From: an uncultured Bacilli bacterium
GTDB lineage: Bacteria; Bacillota_I; Bacilli_A; RF39; UBA660
Length of the DNA stretch: 8,600 nt
Assembly (NCBI GenBank): GCA_947623755.1
Contig: CANQHB010000032.1
Span: forward strand, 1 to 8,600
Direction: 5' to 3'
Positions 1 through 5,779 of the stretch are shown here, one piece after another (positions within the stretch are counted from its first letter, which is position 1; each line of letters starts with the position of its first letter). A program made the translations under genes and the position numbers. The notes below the pieces were generated by a model that made no database searches, was not told where the DNA came from, and worked only from the letters and a program-made list of their open reading frames with translations.

Positions 1-506
1 GCTGTGATAAATTCTTCATTTGCTACATATACTTCTGTACTTTCGGTTTTCTTTCCTATTGTTCCTTCATTTACTTTTTCTAATCCTTCTAGATTACTTA
101 TATTACAATCTTCATTTAAATATTGTTTTCCATTTCTTACTTTTGTTTTCTTTTCACATGTTGCACTTACCTCTTTTTGTTCATTTGATTTATATACTGT
201 ATATTTTAATTCTGCATTTAATCCATTACTTCCGTTCCATATGATATTATATGGTATTAAGACATTATCGCCTGTTGCGGTTCCAACAATTATTGATACT
301 GTTTTATGTCCTGGATATATACTTTCATCATTAAAAGTTAACTCACCTTCTATGGTAAAGGTTGCTCTATTTAAGGTTGCCACTGTTCCTTTGGTTGTGG
401 CTCCTTCACCTGTAAACAATGTTTTTCCTAAAAAGTAAGCTAAAGATATTCCTATACCTAATAGAAGTACAGACACTATTATTACTAATTTCTTATTCTT
501 TTTCAT
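1..506 (-). CDS. Membrane-anchored extracellular protein, partial (3' end beyond window)
   Basis: This open frame has no stop and leaves the window at position 1, so only the first 168 codons are seen. Residues 1-6 are lysine-rich (MKKNKK). Residues 7-26 form one hydrophobic segment, either an uncleaved anchor or a signal peptide, so the rest should lie outside the cell. The visible outer part is rich in Thr, Gly and Asn with alternating hydrophobics. It includes a GTVATLNRATFTIEG stretch, a PG turn at residues 65-66 and a LKYTVY strand near 100-105, which suggests a beta-sandwich. The shape is loosely like TasA/camelysin-type secreted proteins, but I cannot assign a family. Cys117 and Cys134 could form a disulfide. 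The start ATG overlaps the stop of the preceding gene (TAATG), and a GGAGG at 521-517 lies 10 bases upstream, so translation is probably coupled. The two proteins may act together at the surface; that is inference. Confidence 0.8.
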   Translation of the reverse strand, partial: MKKNKKLVIIVSVLLLGIGISLAYFLGKTLFTGEGATTKGTVATLNRATFTIEGELTFNDESIYPGHKTVSIIVGTATGDNVLIPYNIIWNGSNGLNAELKYTVYKSNEQKEVSATCEKKTKVRNGKQYLNEDCNISNLEGLEKVNEGTIGKKTESTEVYVANEEFIT

Positions 507-1912
507 TATTCTGTTACCTCCACTATATAAGGATTTTCCTTAGTTCCCCATTCGGCTTGATTATTACTAGGTTCAAATAAAGTATTAGATTTTAAATTGA
601 TTGCTGGACGCGCGCCAGGAGTAGCGTAATTTACATCACTGCTGGCAATGTAGCCATTATTACCCACATAGAACACGTCAGCATAACCGTTGGTGCTCAT
701 GTAACGCGGAGTCATTGTCCAATACCACTCTCCTGTATATAACCAATATCCTGTATTGCTTTGATTTCCAAATCCTCCAGCTAGTATTACTTCATCCATC
801 GTTATTTGACCTACTGGATAATATAAAGCTTGATTCCCTTGACTTGCATGTCCTTTCCATGTGTAATAATCTCTTTGATAATCTGCATTATTTTCATAAC
901 CTTCTTCATTACTACTACACCTCAAATCTGGATACTGTTTATCTGTTTTCCAATTTCCAGTTGTCTGAAACGTTTTATAAAATCCTTTATATGCTGTAAC
1001 AATCTTACTTGTTCCTCTTACTCCACTTGTTGGTTCGCTTGTCCACCATTCTCGATATTTACTGCTTATCTGCCTATTATTGCAAAAGCCTGCGTTTTCA
1101 TCGATATATGTTATATACTCAGCATCGTCTAACTTGGTATTATTTGTAAACCAATTTTCTGTTGCAGTTGCTATACTGCTCGGTGTTGAATTAGAATGAG
1201 TAGCACTAAAATTATTTCCGCCTTTTGTTCCATAATAATAACCTACGTAAGTATTATCATCATTCCCAGTATTATATGCTTGACTATTTAAGGCATTCAT
1301 TCCATTACCAGTCACAGATAATCCTTCTCCAGCATAAATTAATCTTATACTCCCATCTCCATTTATCCGAATTATTCGCCACCATATATCTTGTCCATTA
1401 GCTGTTTGTCCAAACTTGACCCAATTATTATTTGTTATCCCTCTAAAATAATAACTTTCACCAGTGTCATCTGGAGCACTACATATTAATTTTTTGGTAT
1501 CTTCAATTCCTGTTACTGTTACTTGGCCATCTTCAACTGTTGGACAGTCTTCTTTAGAGACTTCTAAATTAAAATATGATAGGACTTCCTCTGCAGTTTT
1601 CTTTCTATCAAAATATAAATAACAGGCTGTATTTTTGGTTGTTAAATTATTTATTTTTAGTTTACCATTTTCCCATGTTGGCTCGGCATTATTACTACAT
1701 ATACTTTTTTTACTATTAAAATCATATCCCGAAGGAATATCATCAACTTTTGTATATGTTCCATCTTTTTCTTGCTTCATAAAAGCAATAGTATTACCTT
1801 CTTGTATATGTTCTTCTACTGTTTTATAAGTATTATTTGGCTTATTTATAAATATTATTGATATAACTAAACCCATAATTATTAATACTAATCCAACTTT
1901 TATTCTTTTCAT
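506..1912 (-). CDS. Anchored extracellular protein with C-terminal lectin-like domain; candidate DGR variable protein
   Basis: This 468-residue protein has an N-terminal membrane anchor (residues about 6-22) and no lipobox, so residues 25-468 should be extracellular. Residues about 42-102 form a small module with two cysteines ending in CYLYFD. Residues about 153-193 carry the WVKFGQ / WWRIIRINGDGSIRLIYAG block, a style I associate with surface proteins of gut Bacilli. The C-terminal part contains WYWTMTP (396-402) and GARPAINLK (433-441), the arrangement of C-type-lectin/sulfatase-modifying-like domains that DGRs target. All six cysteines (72, 97, 123, 144, 277, 332) lie outside the membrane and could form three disulfides. 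Codons 402-438 differ sharply in base composition from the rest of the gene. The start is supported by AAAGGA at 1929-1924; an ATG at 1920 is out of frame and stops after three codons. Ligand and function are unknown. It is the first gene of a two-gene unit divergent from an XRE regulator. Confidence 0.9.
   Translation of the reverse strand: MKRIKVGLVLIIMGLVISIIFINKPNNTYKTVEEHIQEGNTIAFMKQEKDGTYTKVDDIPSGYDFNSKKSICSNNAEPTWENGKLKINNLTTKNTACYLYFDRKKTAEEVLSYFNLEVSKEDCPTVEDGQVTVTGIEDTKKLICSAPDDTGESYYFRGITNNNWVKFGQTANGQDIWWRIIRINGDGSIRLIYAGEGLSVTGNGMNALNSQAYNTGNDDNTYVGYYYGTKGGNNFSATHSNSTPSSIATATENWFTNNTKLDDAEYITYIDENAGFCNNRQISSKYREWWTSEPTSGVRGTSKIVTAYKGFYKTFQTTGNWKTDKQYPDLRCSSNEEGYENNADYQRDYYTWKGHASQGNQALYYPVGQITMDEVILAGGFGNQSNTGYWLYTGEWYWTMTPRYMSTNGYADVFYVGNNGYIASSDVNYATPGARPAINLKSNTLFEPSNNQAEWGTKENPYIVEVTE
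528..542 (-). repeat. Small perfect hairpin downstream of the candidate VR
   Basis: On the coding strand TAAGGA-AAA-TCCTTA forms a 6-bp perfect stem with a 3-base loop, about 57 bases after the GC-rich segment and just before the stop codon. Some DGR targets have a hairpin downstream of the VR that assists retrohoming, usually with a longer stem and closer in. This one is short and may be chance, or may only affect coupling to the next gene. Confidence 0.3.
599..709 (-). other. Candidate DGR variable region (VR) inside the surface-protein gene
   Basis: These 37 codons (residues 402-438) contain 56 G or C in 111 bases by hand count, in a strongly AT-rich window. Thirteen end in C (TAC three times, AGC twice, plus ACC, AAC, GAC, GCC, TTC, GGC twice and ATC) and five in G, whereas the rest of the gene mostly uses A/T-ending codons. 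DGRs mutate adenines of a template repeat, and AAY template codons become TAC, AGC, ACC, GAC, GCC and similar, which fits this patch. The segment ends in a GC-rich run (GGCGCGCGTCC) encoding GARP, where VRs of lectin-fold targets typically end. No template repeat is visible, so the boundaries come from composition only. An alternative is recombination with a higher-GC paralogue. Confidence 0.5.
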
Positions 1913-1957
1913 ATACCCATCTTTCCTTTACACTAGAAATTTCTACTTTATATTAAA

Positions 1958-1986
1958 ATTATAATATCTGTTATTTTAAAAGTCAA
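1958..1986 (-). promoter_or_regulatory. Sigma-A promoter of the surface-protein operon
   Basis: The minus strand reads TTGACT at 1986-1981, a 17-base spacer, then TATAAT at 1963-1958. This is one mismatch from the full -35/-10 consensus with ideal spacing. Transcription would start near 1951, giving a leader of about 40 bases with AAAGGA at 1929-1924. The promoter sits in the 168-base divergent gap shared with the XRE regulator. Confidence 0.8.
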
Positions 1987-1993
1987 CAAAAAA

Positions 1994-2054
1994 CTCATTT
2001 ATAGTGTATATTTTATTATTAATAGGTATATTTAATTTACACAAACAAAATGAG
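1994..2054. promoter_or_regulatory. Nested inverted and direct repeats, possible XRE operator
   Basis: CTCATTT at 1994-2000 is the exact inverse of AAATGAG at 2048-2054. Inside it, GTGTA at 2004-2008 is the inverse of TACAC at 2038-2042. Two direct copies of GTATATTTWAT-like sequence begin at 2006 and 2026, 20 bp apart or about two helical turns. The block lies between the surface-operon promoter and the XRE gene, so it could bind the regulator and control both. Repeats arise easily in AT-rich DNA, so this is tentative. I do not see a convincing -35/-10 pair for the XRE gene itself. Confidence 0.35.
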
Positions 2055-2080
2055 AAAATTAATTAAGGAGTAAAAATAAT

Positions 2081-2347
2081 ATGGAAAGAAATATGGATTA
2101 TGACCGCTATATCTATGAAGTTGTAAGCAAAAATGTTAAATATTATAGATTAAATAATAAGAGTGCATATGCTGACGAATATGGAAAAATTACTCAAGCT
2201 AGACTAGCTGAATTATGTGACGTTAGTCCCGGATTAATTGCTAGCATAGAATCTAAAAAAACATTTCAAACATTCAGTATTGCTATTCTTTATAGAATTG
2301 CTAGAGTCTTAAACATTGATATTAAAGAATTTTTTAATGAACGATAA
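2081..2347 (+). CDS. XRE-family helix-turn-helix transcriptional regulator
   Basis: This 88-residue protein is essentially a single HTH_3/XRE DNA-binding domain. The helix-turn-helix is at residues about 39-58 (QARLAELCDVSPGLIASIES), with the usual hydrophobic closing helices (ILYRIARVLNIDIKEFF) at 69-85. There is no effector or dimerisation domain beyond this, so it probably binds as a small dimer. The start is chosen by AAGGAG at 2065-2070, 10 bases upstream of the ATG; another ATG four codons in is less well placed. It is divergent from the surface-protein operon, whose promoter lies within 125 bp of its start, and convergent with the RloB gene. Repression of the divergent promoter and of itself is the simplest inference. 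An alternative is regulation of the neighbouring defence pair, but that pair has its own distant promoter. Confidence 0.88.
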   Translation: MERNMDYDRYIYEVVSKNVKYYRLNNKSAYADEYGKITQARLAELCDVSPGLIASIESKKTFQTFSIAILYRIARVLNIDIKEFFNER

Positions 2348-2350
2348 CTA

Positions 2351-2381
2351 AAAATTAACTAGTGCAAACTAGTTATTTTTA
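2351..2381 (+). terminator. Intrinsic terminator of the XRE gene
   Basis: An 8-bp stem (TAACTAGT at 2356-2363 with ACTAGTTA at 2368-2375) closes a GCAA tetraloop of the GNRA type and is followed by TTTTT. It begins nine bases after the regulator's stop codon. The A-run before the stem could make it weakly active for minus-strand transcripts too. Confidence 0.8.
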
Positions 2382-2393
2382 TATATTGATTAT

Positions 2394-2414
2394 AAAAAAG
2401 ACGCTTTTAGCGTC
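2394..2414 (-). terminator. Intrinsic terminator of the ATPase-RloB operon
   Basis: On the minus strand GACGCT (2414-2409), loop AAA and AGCGTC (2405-2400) form a 6-bp GC-rich stem followed by six Ts (2399-2394). It begins seven bases after the RloB stop codon. It is separate from the XRE terminator, so the convergent genes are insulated from each other. Confidence 0.8.
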
Positions 2415-2421
2415 ACATAAA

Positions 2422-3027
2422 TTAAGCTTTATATTGCTTAATTTTATCAATTATTTTATAAACATTAGAATGTGGATTCACTTCTATAATATCTTGTTGT
2501 TCCTTTTCAGCTTTCATACTTACTTTTTTCGCATAATCATAAGCTTTATTAATATTTTTATTTATAATTGGATACATATTCATGCTTTCAATATATTTTC
2601 CTTTAGTAACATTTATCATTTCTTTTTTTACTTCTTGACTACTACTAAATTTTAATCCTTTTTGTTTATAATGCATTAAATACCAAATTTCAAAAGTTGG
2701 TGAAGACGTAATAATATTTATATTATTCTTTTCACAAATTTTTTTAATATTTTTAATTTCCATTATCCTACTTAAATCTAAGTCTGTATCAATAACTAAA
2801 AATATTGTGCATTCATCTTCTGATTTTATATCTTCATTATTAATATATTTAATTAAATCTTTAACCATCCCACTAGGATCAGTACTATTACCTGTAGAAA
2901 ATTGAATTCTTAAATTTCTATCTCTAAAATTATTAAAATATATTTTTTCTGAAGTCTTATTTCCCCCTTCTGAACATATAACAATTAATGGCTTTCTTTT
3001 GTTTATTCTATATTGTCGTCTGCCCAT
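2422..3027 (-). CDS. rloB: RloB-family protein, probable effector of an AbiL/RloAB-type defence pair
   Basis: This 201-residue protein has the RloB family pattern in order: PLIVICSEGGNKTSEKIYF (13-31, the EGxKT(x)E block), TGNSTDPSGMV (45-55), IFLVIDTDLDL (75-85), SSPTFEIWYLMHY (108-120) and NPHSNVYKII (184-193). The acidic Glu20 and the Asp80/Asp82/Asp84 cluster sit on strand ends as in TOPRIM-like nucleases, so a metal-dependent nuclease role is plausible. That is inference from family reasoning. Family members (RloB, AbiLii) are encoded with an AAA ATPase and take part in abortive-infection defence. Its ATG lies inside the ATPase gene (25-base overlap) and I see no good Shine-Dalgarno, so translation is probably coupled and the two made together. 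Length is normal for the family and I see no truncation. Confidence 0.85.
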   Translation of the reverse strand: MGRRQYRINKRKPLIVICSEGGNKTSEKIYFNNFRDRNLRIQFSTGNSTDPSGMVKDLIKYINNEDIKSEDECTIFLVIDTDLDLSRIMEIKNIKKICEKNNINIITSSPTFEIWYLMHYKQKGLKFSSSQEVKKEMINVTKGKYIESMNMYPIINKNINKAYDYAKKVSMKAEKEQQDIIEVNPHSNVYKIIDKIKQYKA

Positions 3028-4277
3028 AAACTTATGTCATTTATAAATGGAATAGCTCCATATCTTCCGTTTATATAACCTTTCTGAATATTCTCATCTT
3101 TTCTAACTGAAAAAGAATCTAAAGGATAAAAGTCTGTTACCCCATTATTAGTATTTTTTTCAACAAACCAAATCTGATCTCTTCGAAGTAAATTTAGATT
3201 TAATAAATTAATTGCATGAGTAGTAAATATTAATTGACTATTTGCTTTATTTAAACTAGAATTATTAAAAATTTTTATTAAATATTCTACTAGTGATGGA
3301 TGTAAACTTTTTTCTAACTCATCTACCACAATAACTTTCCCTTTTTCAAAAGCTCTTTTTAAAATAGGCGCTAAAGAAAATAATATTTTAGTCCCCGATG
3401 ATTCATCATCCATGTTTAACACATAATTACTTTTTTTATTATTTTCGTCTTTAAACTCATGAATTGTTTCTATTTTAATACTAGAAATTTTAGGTATATT
3501 ATTTCTCATTACTGGTGGAATTAACATATCTACCATATTATTATCCATATCTTTTTCTTCATATTGGACTTTAAAATCATTAATAATAATATCGGCTTCT
3601 CTTAATAATTTAAGAGTAAATTCCTTTAATTCTTGATCTTCATTACTTAACAACACTAAGTCTTCTTTTAAAATAGAATCAAAAGAATCATAAGTATCAA
3701 TAGCATTCATAAACCACATATAAGCGTCTTTAGTCTTATCATAATTCCAATTTGACGCGGTGGCTAAAAATAATTTATTATCCGGATTTTTAGTTTCAAT
3801 TGATCTTAAATTATTTTCATCGGCTAGTAAAAATTTATATTCGTTAGTATTTTTTCTAGCAAAAATTGTTGTCGGTTTTTGACTATAAAATGCCTCCAAT
3901 GATTCACTAATAATCTTATCAAATGTAGTCGCATAAGTATACTTATATTTTATCTTATTAGTAACAAAAACAAATTCAAATTCTGTAGGTTCTTTCTTAC
4001 TATGATTATCAAATAAAAATGGATTTATAAAATTCCATTTACCTCCCACCGGAATAACATTAGAATTTCTAACCATCATTATTGCACAACTAAAAGCTTT
4101 AATTAAATTTGTTTTCCCTGAAGCATTAGCCCCATAAATAGCGCATGTTTTTAATACTTCCAAATCATTAAGTTTAACATAATTATTAGCAATTTCATTT
4201 CCTTTACCTTTTTCCATCGATAAAGTAATTTTATTTTTAAACGATAAAAAATTCTTTACACTAAATTCTAGAAGCAT
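3003..4277 (-). CDS. AAA_15/AAA_21-type ATPase, sensor partner of RloB (AbiLi/RloA-like)
   Basis: This 424-residue ABC/SMC-like ATPase carries an N-terminal strand block (LLEFSVKNFLSFKNKITL), Walker A GANASGKT at 49-56, signature-like ESSGT at 292-296, Walker B VIVVDE ending at Asp319-Glu320, and a TTH switch at His354. A C-terminal GRYGAIPFI motif is typical of these phage-defence ATPases. The insertion between Walker A and the signature (about 60-290) would hold family-specific recognition surfaces. All catalytic motifs look intact. I chose the ATG at 4277 because AGGAGGGG (4292-4285) sits seven bases upstream. A start 10 codons earlier at 4307 would place this ribosome site inside the gene and overlaps the likely -10. 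With RloB it matches AbiLi/AbiLii and Campylobacter RloA/RloB, and more loosely the PARIS and OLD-type ATPase-TOPRIM pairs. The trigger is unknown. Confidence 0.87.
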   Translation of the reverse strand: MLLEFSVKNFLSFKNKITLSMEKGKGNEIANNYVKLNDLEVLKTCAIYGANASGKTNLIKAFSCAIMMVRNSNVIPVGGKWNFINPFLFDNHSKKEPTEFEFVFVTNKIKYKYTYATTFDKIISESLEAFYSQKPTTIFARKNTNEYKFLLADENNLRSIETKNPDNKLFLATASNWNYDKTKDAYMWFMNAIDTYDSFDSILKEDLVLLSNEDQELKEFTLKLLREADIIINDFKVQYEEKDMDNNMVDMLIPPVMRNNIPKISSIKIETIHEFKDENNKKSNYVLNMDDESSGTKILFSLAPILKRAFEKGKVIVVDELEKSLHPSLVEYLIKIFNNSSLNKANSQLIFTTHAINLLNLNLLRRDQIWFVEKNTNNGVTDFYPLDSFSVRKDENIQKGYINGRYGAIPFINDISLWADDNIE

Positions 4278-4284
4278 ACAAAAT

Positions 4285-4292
4285 CCCCTCCT
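4285..4292 (-). promoter_or_regulatory. Strong ribosome-binding site that decides the ATPase start
   Basis: AGGAGGGG lies seven bases before the ATG at 4277. It is the best match to the anti-Shine-Dalgarno in this intergenic region and argues against the longer reading frame that begins at 4307. Confidence 0.8.
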
Positions 4293-4298
4293 ACTAAT

Positions 4299-4327
4299 AT
4301 TATACATTATTTTAGCAAAAAGTAAAC
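4299..4327 (-). promoter_or_regulatory. Likely promoter of the ATPase-RloB operon
   Basis: The minus strand has a perfect TATAAT at 4304-4299, with TTTACT (four of six -35 matches) at 4326-4321 after a 16-base spacer. Transcription would begin near 4293-4292, right at the Shine-Dalgarno, so the leader would be extremely short. The -10 is convincing, the pairing less so. Confidence 0.5.
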
Positions 4328-4390
4328 TTATTATTTTAATTTTTGAATATTTTTCACAAAAATCGTAAAAATAATTATAAATATCCCCTA

Positions 4391-4413
4391 AAAAAAATGC
4401 CCTAAGGCATTTT
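4391..4413 (-). terminator. Intrinsic terminator of the cdaA-cdaR operon
   Basis: The minus strand forms AAAATGCC (4413-4406), loop TTAG, GGCATTTT (4401-4394), followed by further Ts to 4391. The stem overlaps the last bases of the cdaR stop codon. It separates the c-di-AMP genes from the downstream defence pair. Confidence 0.8.
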
Positions 4414-5779
4414 AATTAGATATTCTAACTTTAACTGTTGAAGATACCACATAATTTATTCTTGGGTCATTATTATCAATCTTAACTTGAACGTCATATT
4501 CTCCTGCAGTATATCCCTCTAGGTCTATATAAGCATTAATACTATTTTCTGTAATATTATCTATTACGGATTGGACACCCTTAGCAATAACATTAATACT
4601 ACTAGTACCTACTATATTGGCTGTAAGTCCACTAGCTAAGTTTTGTTGTGATACTGTTGAAATATTAAGTTCTTTTTGTTTTTCATCTCCAAATGTTACG
4701 GTTACACTTGCTTTAGTTTCACTAATACTTCGAACTCCACTTGGCTTACTTATTGTAACATTATATGATTTAGTTCCATTAGCACCCTGTCCATCAACAT
4801 TTATTGTAACCGGTACAGAAGTAATTCCACTAATAGTTTCTTCATCACCATATATTGTCACAGAATGATTATTACTATTATTAATTAAGATAGAAGCAAT
4901 CGCTTTTCCTGTTACTAAATTACCTGTTGTAAGTACCCTAATTGGTACACTCTTAGAATATGTATCTAAGGTTATTTTCGCCGTTAATGTAGTCGGTACT
5001 ATCTCAATATCTTTAATAATATTTCCTTTACTATCATAAGCAAGAAGTGGAATATTATCTATATCATAAGTTCCGGCGTCATTTAAGCTATTATCTCTTA
5101 AATCAATTAAAGCTTTTACGGTTGCAATATTATTAAGGGAATCTTGACTACCTTTAACCACTACTTCACTCTTTGATAATTCTACACTCTCAACACTTAA
5201 TCTTTCATTTAAATAATCAACATTTACTAAATCATAGTCAATAGTTCTCGTAACACTTATCTTATCTTTAATTGTTACGGATACATAAGAAGGGTCAAGT
5301 TTATAATTTATAGAATCAATTGATTTGGTATAAGATAAATATACTCGGTAAGCTTGATTTCTTGCTTTATAATCTGATAAATCTAAAATAACCATATTTG
5401 TTCCTAATTGTTTAGCTAAATAAATGTCACTTTTTCTCCCAATTAATACGATATCTACAGTCTCAGGAATTCCCTCAACTACATAAGCTTCTTCATTATA
5501 ATTAGCTTTTACTGGTACATTGGTTAAAACCTCCGCTTCCGATTCTACTAACGTAATAACTCTTGAATCTATTAATAAAAACATAACCACTGCTAATATT
5601 AATGATACATATATAATAAAATTAGGTCTACTAATAATATAATCTAATTTTAAATTATGCGCTTTTAAATATTCACTAATTCTAAATATTATTCTACTAA
5701 TTGGGGTAACAATAATTTTATCTATAACTCGATAAATACTTAAAAATATTTTTTTAAATAAATTTATTATAGCCTTCAT
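4412..5779 (-). CDS. cdaR: CdaR (YbbR-domain) regulator of the diadenylate cyclase
   Basis: CdaR proteins are membrane-anchored and interact with CdaA to modulate c-di-AMP synthesis. This 455-residue protein has a basic amphipathic cytoplasmic N-terminus (1-50), one transmembrane helix at about 54-70, and then an extracytoplasmic part that I read as four YbbR-type beta repeats, roughly 78-170, 172-271, 273-363 and 367-454. Repeat hallmarks include NVPVKAN, VEGIPETVDIVLIGRKSDI, VVVKGSQDSLNNI, VTIYGDEETISGI and INVIAKGVQSVIDNI. Each is the strand followed by a helix-capping position seen in this family. Its ATG overlaps the cdaA stop by one base (TAATG), so the two are translationally coupled. 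The N-terminal tail before the helix (about 50 residues) looks longer than the usual short one. The gene is followed by a terminator rather than glmM. Confidence 0.92.
   Translation of the reverse strand: MKAIINLFKKIFLSIYRVIDKIIVTPISRIIFRISEYLKAHNLKLDYIISRPNFIIYVSLILAVVMFLLIDSRVITLVESEAEVLTNVPVKANYNEEAYVVEGIPETVDIVLIGRKSDIYLAKQLGTNMVILDLSDYKARNQAYRVYLSYTKSIDSINYKLDPSYVSVTIKDKISVTRTIDYDLVNVDYLNERLSVESVELSKSEVVVKGSQDSLNNIATVKALIDLRDNSLNDAGTYDIDNIPLLAYDSKGNIIKDIEIVPTTLTAKITLDTYSKSVPIRVLTTGNLVTGKAIASILINNSNNHSVTIYGDEETISGITSVPVTINVDGQGANGTKSYNVTISKPSGVRSISETKASVTVTFGDEKQKELNISTVSQQNLASGLTANIVGTSSINVIAKGVQSVIDNITENSINAYIDLEGYTAGEYDVQVKIDNNDPRINYVVSSTVKVRISN

Noticed and set aside
4..438. Plus-strand open frames opposite the surface-protein genes
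   Set aside because: They are antisense shadows of well-supported minus-strand genes, rich in Phe, Leu, Ser and Tyr as expected from reverse-complemented AT-rich codons, and lack ribosome sites.
1..1060. A DGR reverse transcriptase, Avd gene or template repeat beside the candidate variable region
   Set aside because: No reverse-transcriptase motifs occur in any frame, and I saw no second copy of the 599-709 sequence in the window. If present, they lie elsewhere.
2362..2655. Plus-strand open frame of 97 codons after the XRE gene
   Set aside because: It begins inside the XRE terminator hairpin and runs antisense to the RloB gene; its Phe/Ile/Tyr-rich content is a shadow of lysine- and asparagine-rich codons.
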